Positions 1-13,200 of a stretch of 64,000 bases of DNA are shown here, piece by piece (the first letter of the stretch is position 1; each line of letters opens with the position of its first letter). Position numbers and translations under genes: made by a program. The stretch is from contig JBDROU010000079.1 of NCBI GenBank assembly GCA_043809745.1, positions 1-64,000 on the forward strand, written 5' to 3'. The DNA is from JBDROU01 sp043809745 [NCBI: bacterium] (lineage in GTDB: Bacteria; Elusimicrobiota; JBDRMW01). A model generated the notes under the pieces. The model saw nothing but the letters and a program-made list of their open reading frames with translations. It made no database searches and had not been told where the DNA came from.

Positions 1-3000
1 AAATATTTTGTAGAAACGACGATAGACAGTAATGATTACAATGATCTGGGACAGGTGTTGAAACAGACAAGGGTTACGGGTGATTATTATGAAGGCAAAG
101 TTGTTAAAGAGGTAACGGAGAAGTCTTTGGAGAATACAAGATATAATGTTGACGGCAGGGTTATATGGAGCAAGAACGAGGTAAGAACCAAGGACACTAC
201 GGGCGAAATAGATTTGGATTATACAGTGACGCAGGAAAACATAATAGGCGGTTACGAGTATTATGATAAAGCCGGGAAGCTTCAAAAGGTGGATTCGGGT
301 TATGACAGTATATTCCAGGTGGCATTTAACAAGAAGATCATTACAAGTTTGGGCCAGATAACTGAGGAGTACGACACATCGAGAAGGATATATAATAATA
401 AAGGTTTACTTCAAGATTCATCCCAGATTATATACGAGCATGGTGGCAATCTGGATAAATACAGTAACAGGGAAGAGCACAACACATATAATGATTTACA
501 GCAGATAGAAACCCAGAGCAGGACAACGACAGATATTTACAGGAATCCTGACACCGCTGAAGGAGCACACGGAGGCTTTGTTGATGGTAAAAAGTTAACA
601 CAGGAAACAGAAGGGCCGCTATTATATGATTCCCAAGGCAGGACGATATATTCGAAGTATAACTTTACGGAGAGCGGCACAGACGGTGAAAATGAGCTTG
701 ATAACAGTTACACGCAGGAAACAATACTTACCAATTTTACATTCACAGATCAGGCCGGTACTGAACAAAAAATAAAATCAGGTTATGACAAATGGGGGTA
801 TGTTAAGGAATCAAAGAAGGTTACATATACAAGAGACAAGATTGAGACTGAATATACATATAACAGCATATATAAAAACAATAAACTGGAGAGCTATGAT
901 GTTACTGTTGAACGAACCGGCCATCTTGATGATGATGATCCCGCCAATGACCTGAATGCGCAAAGCTTCATAAATGTAACCGGTATTAAATATAATGAAT
1001 TGAACCAGTTAGAGAGTCAGACAAGATTGACTTATGAAGGTTCCAAAGAGACAAAAGAAACAGTAATAGGGAAGCTTATATACGATGAACAAGGGCGGTT
1101 AGAGGAAACTAATTATAAGATAGAAGTGTCCGGTACATCTCAGGAAACGGATGATATAACAGGTGAGATTTATACTGAGATCCTGGATCACAATTACGAA
1201 ATACACACAACGAATTCGTATAATAATCTAAACCAGATTACAAACAGCCAGAAAACAGAAACTCGCGGTGATAAGATAACAGAGGAAACGGCAATATACA
1301 GTTATGACATTTACAATCGGTTAAAAACTTCAACAACCGAAATTCATGAGCGGGCCAAAGATGGCAGTTCGCTAGATCTGGATAACAGCTATACTGTGAT
1401 GCTTGCCATAGGTTCATATTCCTATATTGACGAATCAGGTAATGAGCATAAAGTTGATGCCGGATATAATGACCTGGATCAGGTGATACGTCAGGAAAAG
1501 ACAGTCATAGAAGGTGCCAAGCATGTGGTGGAAGCTTGCACTGAAGACATTGAGTATGATACGAATAACAGGATAGAATCAAATACGATCAGCAGGCGTG
1601 AGATGGAGCGCAAAATAGATGATAAAACTGGTAAGTTTGTGCTATTTGATGTAAACGGCGATGGTATAATATTAGATAGCTTAAGCTTTATAAGTATGCA
1701 AATACAAGAATATTCAGTGTTAGGGTTAGTAAAACGCCAGACGCGTATGAGCGTCACAGATGGGCTTACGGTAGTAGAGACATCTAAATCGGATCTAAAA
1801 TACAATACAAGCGAACATCTGGTATCAAGCTATACAGAGTATCATGAGTCCGGCACGCCGAATTCCGCGGGCAGCGATGCGCTAAACACAACTTACAACA
1901 TCTTACTGACAATAAAAGATGATGGCATCAATGAACTCGGACAAACAGAAAAGCAGACAAAGATTAAGGAGGAGCTGAGGGACGGCGCTGTGATAACAAA
2001 GAAGACCGATGAGGTGATGAGCTATGATGAAAAGAACCGGTTAGAGTATTCACATATTACCACAACAGAGAAGAGCATAGATGCTGAAGGTGAGGTTGTA
2101 CAGAATAAAGTATACACATCAGAAAGTTACATTGGCTGGGAAAGCTTTAAGGATGCAAGCGGTGAAACGGTGGAGGGCAGGGAAGGCTACAATGAATTAG
2201 GGCAGGTAGTATTTATGAGGAAGGTAACGGAAGAAGGGAACAAGACTATCGATGAATACAACCTGCATAATAAGATATACGATAATTCTAACCGTTTAGT
2301 TTACAGCTACAGTAAGATTAATGAACGCGGTTCGGATAACGAGGGGAACGAACTAAATCATTCCTATACTGTAGAAAACCGCATAGCGAAAAGCATGTTC
2401 ATTAATAAAATTACAGACCCGAAGAATGTGAGTATAACAGAAGCTTCCTATATAAGCGGTTATAACAATCTGGGCCAGGTGATCTGGCAGGAGCAGATAA
2501 CAAAGGATGCAGGCAAGACTACGACCAGGATTACCAATACAGAAAATGGTTACAACAGTTCAGGATGGCTTAAGCATTCAGATTATAAGTTCAGTGAAAC
2601 CGGATTATCAGGTGTAGAAGGCAGTGATAATTTGAACAAGCAGTACAGGGTGGTGACTGATGTAATAGATTTTAATGAACGCGGGTTGGCTATTAAGCAG
2701 ACCAGTACAAGCACAGATCAGAACGAAGCGGCTAACAAGACAATTGAGGATATGACAATCGGTTATGACAAACAAGACCGAACCATTAATACAATCACAG
2801 CGGTCACAGAAAAATCGACAGACGGGCAAGAACACAGCTACACCGTTGAAAGTTCAGTAGGCGGGTACAGCTATACTGATGAGCGCGGCAGTATTGTGGA
2901 AGTAGGAGAGTATGAAGGTTACAACGCATTAGGCCAGGCGGTCTTAACCTGCCGAAAAACAACAGACGGCGGCATCACACGGGAAGAGTATGACATAAAG

Positions 3001-4200
3001 GGCGCCAAGCGATCATATAACGCTTCAGGGTTGCTTGAGCACAGTATAAGCCGAATTCATGAGACCGGGAAAGCGGATATTGGTGTTGAAGGCGCCGAGG
3101 ATTTGAATGATTATAAGGAAGTAGAGCTCAACATAGAATCATACAATGATCTGCAGCAGGTGAATAAACATACCAGGATAACCCAAGATCTCATAGTTGG
3201 TGAGGTAGTAGGTGGAAACGAAACGCTTGAGCTAGGCTTAACCACTACTGAGGAGGCGCAATTCACCTATGATGATCAGGGCAGACAGAAAAAGGTGGAA
3301 AGGCTTGTCAGCCAGCAGGAAAAGGACTGGAGCGGAATTTTGAAAGATGTTTCCGGTGACGGCATCGTTCTTGACAAAACCAGTTATTCGGTATTCGAGA
3401 TACTCAGCGGTTACGATGCTCAAGGGAATTATTATGAAGGATATAACGATCAATCCCAGCTGGTGATGAGCAAGACAACCACTTATGAAGATGCTCAACT
3501 TTTTTCTGGGGATATTTCGCTTAATGATGTAGATGAGATGGATCTCTCACAGGTAAAGAGGACCACCGAATCCACCTACTTTAATGAAAGCGCCAAAACT
3601 TACGATATTAATAGATACAAAACTCAATTCAGCAACGCATCTTTAGCCTATACCCATAGCAACGCGAGTATCAAAGACCTTGATTATCAGACCGGCGAAA
3701 AATTGAGCGCTTCATACGAGTATACCAGCATTTTTAATTATAACGAGCTAAATCAGCAGACAGGTTATACCAAAATTACCAGGGAAGGCAAGTTAACAAC
3801 AACCGAAGAAACACTGGGGACAACGGTCTATGACAGCAAGGGCAGGGTAAAACATTTGCAGATAAGCAAAAAGGAGCAGGAATTATCTAAAACTGGAATA
3901 CTAACAGATATTAACGATGACGGTATCATTCTAAATAAAATGGTAGAGATAACAACAGATAACGGTTATACCGATACAGCTGGCAAGTATCTTAGCGGGT
4001 ATGACGCACTGGGCCAGATGCTGTTTTCCAGCAGGATAATCAAAGAAGGCAACAAAACGACCACCGAAACAACCAGTTATAAAGAAAACAGCCAAACCGG
4101 GATAAGGACTTATGATGTAAACCGTTATGATACATCTGGCAGGCTGAGTTATTCAAAGACCAATTATACCGAACACTTTGAAACGACAGCAACCGAATTC
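1..4200 (+). repeat. Higher-order duplication, copy A (incomplete at window start)
   Basis: Copy A and copy B (4,204-8,010) are collinear at an offset of 4.20-4.23 kb. Matching landmarks are WGYVKESKKVTYTR near 793 and WGHVKESKKVTYTR near 5,020; VVETSKSD at 1,771 and 5,995; and KIYDNSNRL and KIYDNDNRL further on. The bases 1,771-1,793 and 5,995-6,017 are identical, so homology is visible at DNA level. This is a unit of roughly 1,400 residues made of many YN/YD repeats and duplicated as a block. Confidence 0.85.
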
Positions 4201-7200
4201 GAGGATAAGGAATACACAGTAGCTCTCGATGAGATTGAATACAACAAACTCAATCAGATAATCAGACAAACGAAAAATACCGAAGAATATCAAGAAGGGT
4301 CAGTTGTAAAAAGAACCACAGAAAATTCGCTGGATGATATGAAATACAACATTTCAGGCAGGCTAACTTTTAGTAATGATGAAGTCACAGTCAATGAGCT
4401 GGACACAATGACGGGTAAAACGGTATCTGAATACTCGTATGAACAGAAGACTGAGATAGGCGGGTATAGTTGCTACGATAAGAACGGTGCGCTTATTCAA
4501 GATATCGGTGACGGTTATAACGAACTTCTGCAAATGTCGTATGTCAAGAAGACCGTTACAGATGGTCAGAAGGTAACAGAAGATTATGACATTTTGGAAC
4601 GCGGATACAATGAAACCGGGTTGTTGAAGAAATCAACCCAGATTATCTATGAACATGAAAAGAATCAAGCTGATGAAACGGTAGAGCTGGATGCATTTAC
4701 GCTGGTGGAATCAGAATATTGGACATATAACGATGCCTGGCTGGTAAGCACCCAGAAGAAGATCAGCACCGATCTTATCAGAAATAAAGAAGGGGCTTTT
4801 GTTGAAGGCAGGGCGGTAACCCAGCAGACAACGGAAAATACCTTAATTGAGTATGACTCGCAGGGCAGATTGAAATATTCGAGCTACGATTATACCGAAA
4901 CCGGTCAGGACGCGGATGCCGTGCTGTATAACTCATACAGTGTAGAGACATTCTATACCGGTTTCGAATATACTGATAAAAACGGTGTCTCACATGTTGT
5001 GGAATCCGGGTATGATGATTGGGGTCATGTGAAGGAGTCAAAGAAGGTTACTTATACCAGAGGCAAAACCGAGACTGAATACACATATAACAGCGTATAC
5101 AGAGAAAATAAGCTGATAAGCTATGATATCGCTGTTGAACGAACCGGGCATCTTGATGATGAAGATCCTGAAAATGACCTGAATACGCAGAGCTTCATAA
5201 ATATAACCGGTATAACGTACAACCATTTAAATCAGATAAATAGCCAGAAACGGATAACTTATGAAGGATCCAGAGTAACAGCAGAAACGGTTAAAGGTGA
5301 GCTGAAATACGATATTCAAGGCCGGTTAGAGAAGTCGAATTATACGATAGTGGTATCGGGTACAAGTGCAGAAACGGATGATATAACAGGTGAGACTTAT
5401 ACGGAAATCCTTAATCATGATTACGAAGTATACATAGAAAACACATATAATAACCTAAGCCAGATTACCAACAGCACAAAAACAGAAACCCGCGATGATA
5501 AGATAACAGAGGAAACAACGGTAAGCAGTTATGATGAATTCAACCGTCTGGAAACCTCGGCAACCGAGATCTATGAGCGGGCTAAAGATGGCAGTGCGCT
5601 TAATTTGGATCACCGGTATACGGAACTGCTTAGCATAGGACATTACACTTATATTGATGAGTCTGGTAACGAACTTACGGTTGAAACGGGTTATAATGAC
5701 CTGGATCAGGTTATACGCCAGGAAAGGACTATCATAGAAGGCGCCAAGCTTCTGGTTGAGGCGAGCGCTGAAGATATTTCATATACCGCTCAAAATAAAA
5801 TAGAAAAAACCAGCATATCCAGAAGAGAAATGGAAGGATGGAGGAACGGCGACGGTGAGTTTATTCTAGAGGATGTAACGGGTGACGGGATTAAACTGGA
5901 CAGTCTTAGCTTTATAACCACAGAGATACAGGAATATTCGGAATTAGGTTTAGTTAAACTTCAAACCCGCACGAGCAAGACCGACGGTCTGACGGTAGTA
6001 GAGACATCTAAATCGGACCAGAAATACAATAAAAACGAACATATTGCATTAAGCTACACAGATTACCATGAATCCGGCATAACAGATACCGCGGGAAGTG
6101 AAAACTTAAACAACACATACTCCATTTTGCTAACCATAAAAGAAGACGGCATAAATAAACTTGGTCAAACCGAGCAGCAGACAAAGATCAGGGAAGAGTT
6201 AAGAGACGGTGTTACAGCAACAAAGAAAACAGAAGAGATAATGAGTTATGATGGAGATAATCGGCTGGCTTACTCACATCTTGCCGCAATAGAGCAAATA
6301 AAGAATGCGGACGGCACACTCGTACAGGATAAGACATATATAACAGAAAGCTTCATGGGCTGGGAGGAGTTCGAAGATGGGGACGGTGAAAAAGTAGACA
6401 GCAGGGAAGGTTATAATGAGTTGGGGCAGGTGATGTTTGTGAAGACAATCACTAATGAGGATAACAAGACGACTGTGGAATATAATTTGCATAACAAGAT
6501 ATACGATAATGATAACCGGTTAATTTACAGCTTCAGCAAGATTCATGAAAGCGGCCGGGACGGTGAGAATGTGCTGGATCATACTTATACTCTAAAGAAC
6601 CGTATCGCGAAGAGTATTACCCTTAACGAAATTTCCAATCCGAAAAGGGTTAGCATAGCCGATGGAAAGTATGAAAGCGGCTATAACAACCTCGGGCAGG
6701 TGGAATGGCAGGAACAGATAACGAATGATTCCTCCGGTAAGACAATAGAGAGAGTCTCAACTGGAGCAAACCTTTATAACCAACAGGGGTGGTTGAAACA
6801 TTCCGAGCATACATTTAATGAATACGGGAGTTCAGGTATTTCAAACAGCGATGAGCTTAACAAAACCTACAGTGTTACAACGGATATCCTTAAGTTTACC
6901 GAAGCAGGATTGGCCGAGGAGCAGGAAAGGACTACTGTTGATTATGTCAAGGACCGGGACGGAATAGTTTCAGAGGGCAAAACGATGTCAGAACACCTGG
7001 AGTCCATGATTTATGACGAAAAGGGGAGAAATATATATTATAAAAATAATATTACCGAAACGGGAGAAGGGCTTGAGCACTCTTATTCAATGATTCAATC
7101 CGTTGGTAATTATGTTTATACAGGCGATAACGGAACTCTTCTAAGTGTTGGGGAAGGATATAATAATCTGGGCCAGATGATATTTACCCAGAAAGTAACA

Positions 7201-10200
7201 GTAAATGAAGACGGGAATCACACGATTACGGAATCCGACAACCTATACGCGGGCAGGAAGTATGACACAAACGGTTTCTTGAGCTACAGCCACAGCCGCA
7301 CATGGGAATCGGGTTATTCGGATACCGAAGGCAGCGACGATCTGAACGATGTGAAAGACATAGAAACATTTAATACGTACAGCGGATTTCAAATAAGCCA
7401 GCAAACAAAAATTATAAGAGAACAAAATGTTTCGAATGACAACAAATTATCTCTGGGTATCACCGTAACCGAAGAGGCGACGCTTACTTATGATGATCAG
7501 GGCAGGCAGAAACGCGTTGAGCGGCTGACACGCCGTCAGGAGCTGGACAAAAACGGTAACCCGAGCGATATTTCAATGGACGGTGCAATACTGGACAAAC
7601 ACAGTTATTCTGTTTTTGAATTACTGAGCGGACAAGATTCAGCGGGAAATTATTATGAAGGTTATAATAATCTTTCTCAGCTGGTGTTAAGCAGAAGCAC
7701 CACATATGACGATCCGCGGTTATTTAACAGCAATGGGACGCTGAAGACGCTGTCAGATGAAGAGCTCTCAAAAATCAAAACCAACGTTGAAAGCACTTAT
7801 TACAACGATGTTGATAACAAGTATGATCCCCTTTATGACACATACGATATTAACAGATATGACAGCCAGGGTAGGCTGGCTTACTCGCATTCGAAGGTTC
7901 AAATAACCGGTGAAGACGCAGAAAGCAGCACAGAGCTTAATTATTCGTATGACTATTCAAATAGCTTTACCTATAATTCTTTAGATCAAGTGATCAGCAA
8001 TGACAAGATAGTGCATGAGAATAACTATGATGCTGACGGATTTATTACCAGTGTTAAGACTTCTGAACAGCTTATCAACTACCTTTACAATGCAAATCAA
8101 ACAATTAAAAAAACTGAAACATATTCGTACGAATACTCTGGCGATAAGGGCAGTTTTAGCTACAGCTTAATGAGTGATATTGTATATGACAGCCTTAAAC
8201 AGGCGCGTTCATACAAAACGGAAAACCGGCTGCTGAACAAGGGATCGCGTGATCAGGTGCTTGAAGCTGAGAACCGCTATGAACTTGTGGCGAACACGAT
8301 GAAGTTAACAGAAGAAAATGTAGCCGGCATCACCTATAATGAATTGGGTCAGCAAAAACACAGCGTTTCTCAAATACATGAGACCGCCGGCGCTGCCGCG
8401 CTTGATGATCAGGGTAACCCGCTGACGCTGGATCACCGTTATACAATGACAACCGATTACGGATTTAACGCTGCCGATATCGAAATGCCGGAAGGCTCCT
8501 CGCCGGAAGAAATTGCAGATCTTATTAAAACTTCCGGCAAAGGATATAACAATCTGGGGCTTGCCTGGCATGTAATGAAGGTTACTATAAATGATGACGC
8601 TAATCCCCAAAAGGAAACCACAACGAAAAGCATTATAGGATATAACTTTTACGGCAAGCAGAGTGTTACGACATCGTTTATAACGGACAACGTTAATCAG
8701 GATTTAACCATTAAAAATGAGACTCACTACCTGGTATATGACGGTGCAGGTAACGTGTATCGTACAAAGACATTCAATACCGAATACGGCACTGATTCGG
8801 GAACAGATGATTATCTGAACCACACAACGGTTACCGACACGTATTACGAATCGTATAACGATCTGAATCAGGCAGAAAACCGTACTCAAATAGTGGCAGA
8901 CGGCGACAGGATTACAATTACAGAGACTGTTGATCAGGAAGGTAACAAGACCGTATTGAGGTATGATATCAGAGGGAATGTAATAGAATCAAACCTGAAG
9001 GTCAGGGAGCTGAACGCTGGGTTTACATACAATGATCCTGATACCAATGAATTTGTGACGGTTGGTGAAGGTGAACGGCTGGATAAGACGTATTTTGTGA
9101 AAACTACTACGGAGTACAACAACCAGGGACTTGCAGCAAGAATATTTAAGAGCACCATTGAAACAGAAAGCTTAACCGGCGGCAACAAGGTGACAAACCA
9201 GCTTGTCACGAATGATTACTATGCCAACAGCAGGCTCAAAGAAAGCCGTGTTGACGGCGAAAGTGTTTATACCATTGATGGCAGTGAAAAGAAAAAATAT
9301 GATTGCACAATTACCACTTATGGAGAAAGCGACTACAACGGGCTGGGTCAAGCCCTGCGCTATGCAAGAACGAGCTACACCTTAGATGACCCGAGTTATA
9401 CAACTGAAATCCCAACCGGGAAAAGGAATCCGGCACATAAGGAAGCCTTGGAGCCGCTGAGCGTCAAGATTGTTACTGAAAATGTCAGTAATATAGACTA
9501 TGATTCCGAGAACAAGCTGGTATTTTCAATAAGTGATTTCACCGAAACTGCAGGGTGGCTGGCAGCCAATGAAGGATTAGAGCTTAATCACAGTTATACC
9601 GTCGAGGATGCAAAGGAGTATAACAATTTGGGACTGGTGACCACAGAAAGGCGCAGGATTTACAATGATGACGCAAACCCGGCCAAAGACACCACAGAGA
9701 TATCGGAAAGGACGTACAACATATTTGGCCAGCTTACGAAAGGCGTTACCACAGTTAAAGATAATGTTAGTTCGGCGCTGACAACCGTAACCGAGAGGGA
9801 TTATCTGAAATGGAACGCGGATATACTGATCCATTCAAATAGCACCATCCATGAGTACGGTACCGATGGAGATGCCGTTCTTGACAACAGCTATACTGTT
9901 GAAGTTCTGAATACCGGATTCCACGATGATCTGCAGATAGAAACACAAGAAAAGACTGTTACTGAAATGGAAAAAATTACTGAAGAAACCATAACATATT
10001 CTTATAATCTGCTTGGTGACATATCTGGCAGCAGCAATATTATATTCGAGCATGATGCGGATAACAAAATACTTAACCATACGAAACAAGTGGATAAAAC
10101 GATTTTTTATAACGACAAAGGAGTTGCTGTTCAGACAACACAGATTACTACAAATGACAGCGCATCTGCTGATAAAATAACCACTGAAGTAACAACCATG

Positions 10201-13200
10201 CGGTACCATGACACGGGCCAGCTAAAGGAATCGGTCATTCAGGTAACCGAAGACTATAATACTGGCGACAGCCAAAAACATCTGTATAAAACGGTATTGC
10301 GCGCGGAAAAAAGCGGTTATAACGAGCTCAACCAGATGACTGATTATACCAGAGAGACTCATGAGCAGGAATCTGATTGGTCGGAAACAAACACATTAAA
10401 GACAACCAGACAGGAAATCTCCAATGCGGTGTATAACCGGCAGAACAAGCTGGAGTATATGGAAGCTAATATACAATACCGGGCAGGTGCGCTCGTAATT
10501 GACAGCGGAGAACAACTGCACTATGATGAATTTGTTATTACAAAAATAAATGCGTATGATGACGTAATGCAGACAAAAGAGGTATATAAACGCACAGAAT
10601 CATTTAACAGTAATGAGTTCAAAGAAGAATACTCATTCTTCTCTTACGATTTGAACGGCAGGATGGTTGACAATACATCGAATATTGAGGAAGGCAGCAG
10701 CAGCAGCCCGGAAACCCATTCCTACCAGACTAATCTCTATTCCGCAAGCTACACGGAGGGAACTGATAGAATGGCATCTTTTACAAGGGATACAATAGAA
10801 TTTGATGATACCATTAAAGGGGTTTCCGAAAATGGCGCATTTGTTGATGCTCTTAATAATGAAGTGACAGATATAAATGCGTCAAAGCGTAAGATAACCA
10901 CAGAAATTATAGAACAATCCTATAATAATGAAAACGGCCAGGTGAATTATACTTTGAACCAGACAACAGAGAAGAGCGCGCAGGATAACGGAGCAACGCT
11001 TAATCACACATACACGACAGAGACAACCGTTGATATATTTACCAAACTTCTGCAGGCAAAAATGTCAACAAAAATCACCAGAGATGATAACGGTGCGACC
11101 GGAAAGGTTATCACTGAAACAATAACCAGAGCGTATGACGACTCATTCGGCAGAATGACGCAAAGCACAACAGATCTCAAAGAAGCTGTAAACGGTAGTC
11201 TTGTCAGGTCTGAGGAAATAGTTGTGAATGTTCATCCGATAGACTACAAGGACAATAACGGTAATGATACTCACCTGATGTACAAGTATAATCGTGTTGT
11301 TAAAGACAGGGATTTAGATAATAAGGATATCGTTCTTAAAGAAACCAGCGAGGATGTAAAAGTTCTGGAATACGACAGCGGCGGCAGGGCGGTTCACACC
11401 TCAACTAATTTCCATGAAACAGGAGCTAACGGCGACATATCGGCGCATAACATCGAATACACTATGGATAAAGTGATAACCTATAATGAGTTAGGTCTTA
11501 TGAGCCATACTGCTAACACAACCGCGAACAGCAATAAAGCATACGCAAAAACAATAGTGGAAACCTCTAATATGCTCTATGATATTTACGGAAGGGCTAA
11601 AACAGTAAATTCCGATTATCACGAATTCGGATACGATGCTGAGGGGAATCATCTGGATTCCAGTCACAGCACGTCAAAGGTTAATACCTACAACGACGCA
11701 ACAGGACGAGTATCATCATATCAACAGGATACTACAGAAGAGAATAAACTAATAAAAGAATCAGCTCAATTAACTTATAATGACAATGGACAAACAAAAA
11801 CATCCACAGTGCTTTACGAGATAATCGGGGTCAATGATGACGGTACATGGAATAGAACTGAACTGGAACACAAGTACGAGACTACTACAACGTTTGATCT
11901 ATACGATGATTTCGGCCGGGTTGTGGATCTTACAAAGGTTACAACAAATGATTCCGGCGAGATGGGGAAGATAGTCACTGAAAAGACCAACCGGACGTAT
12001 ATGACAAACGGCTTAATAAGCGACAGCACAAGTATGATTGACGAGCTATATCAAGGTGAGGGTAACAGATATTATACAGTAAGCACTATTTATGGGAACA
12101 ACTATACTTTGCTGGGATTGGCGAAGCAGTACACTAAGGAAACTAAGGAGTACGATACAATAGTGGATCAGCAGAAAGATGAAAGTATAAAAAAGACTAC
12201 TACCCAAAATTATACGGAGCTTCATTATGATGCGTCAGCCAGACAGGACAGATACAACACGGATACCCATGAGCTGTCTTTTAACAGCGAAGGGAAAATG
12301 ACACTGGATCATCATAGCATTACTCAAACACAGATAGGTTATGGGGCTGAATGGGCTGCACTGCCTAACGATGAAGTTTTACTTAATACAGAAATCGGTT
12401 ACAACAAATATGGACAGTTAGAAAATATATTGACTATAACAACATTTGACAGCAAAGCTCCCATGAAAACCACTTATGAAAGAACCGTTCGTGAATATGA
12501 CAAGAATGAGAAAGTGAGCGATATTTGGTCATTTACTACTGATAATGTAGATACAGAGCTTATCACTAAAACGCATACTCACGATATGCTTTACAGTATG
12601 GGCAGGATGTATGAGTCAACCGTGGATGTGCGTCAGTACGGTACGGATGGAAATTACCAGATCGACCGAGAATATACTGAAAATAAAAAAATCACAGAAT
12701 TCTGGGGCAACGGAGATGCTAAACGGATTACAAAGACCACAACCGAAGGTAATAGGATTACAGTCGAAACAAGCAAGAGCGATATTATCTACAACCAGAT
12801 GGGATTGGTGGAGAGTACGGATAATCATGTTATAGAAAAGGATACTACCGGCAATATACTCAACCATTCATTTGATATGGCGTTACATACTGATTACGAC
12901 AGCCAAGGACGCGTAGAGTCAGTAAAACAGACTATGTACAATGATTCAGCGGATGCTCAAAAAAGCATAACGACCGTTACAGCTAATGAATACGGTAGTT
13001 CCGGCAGAGTCGAAAACAGCTACTCGCTTGTTGATGAGGAATACTGGGATGGCCCGAGCACATGGAAGACTAACGTAACGCACCGCGTAACTGTATATTC
13101 CACTCAGGATGCGCAATATAATAAACTTGGGCAGATGATAGGCTGCGACAAATATACCCGCCAGATTAAACCTTCAAGCGGGTTTAACATATCCAATGTT

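Noticed and set aside
1-8010. Assembly artefact (collapsed or duplicated contig) as cause of the block repeat
   Set aside because: The copies differ at many positions throughout and stay in frame, so they are old natural duplicates.
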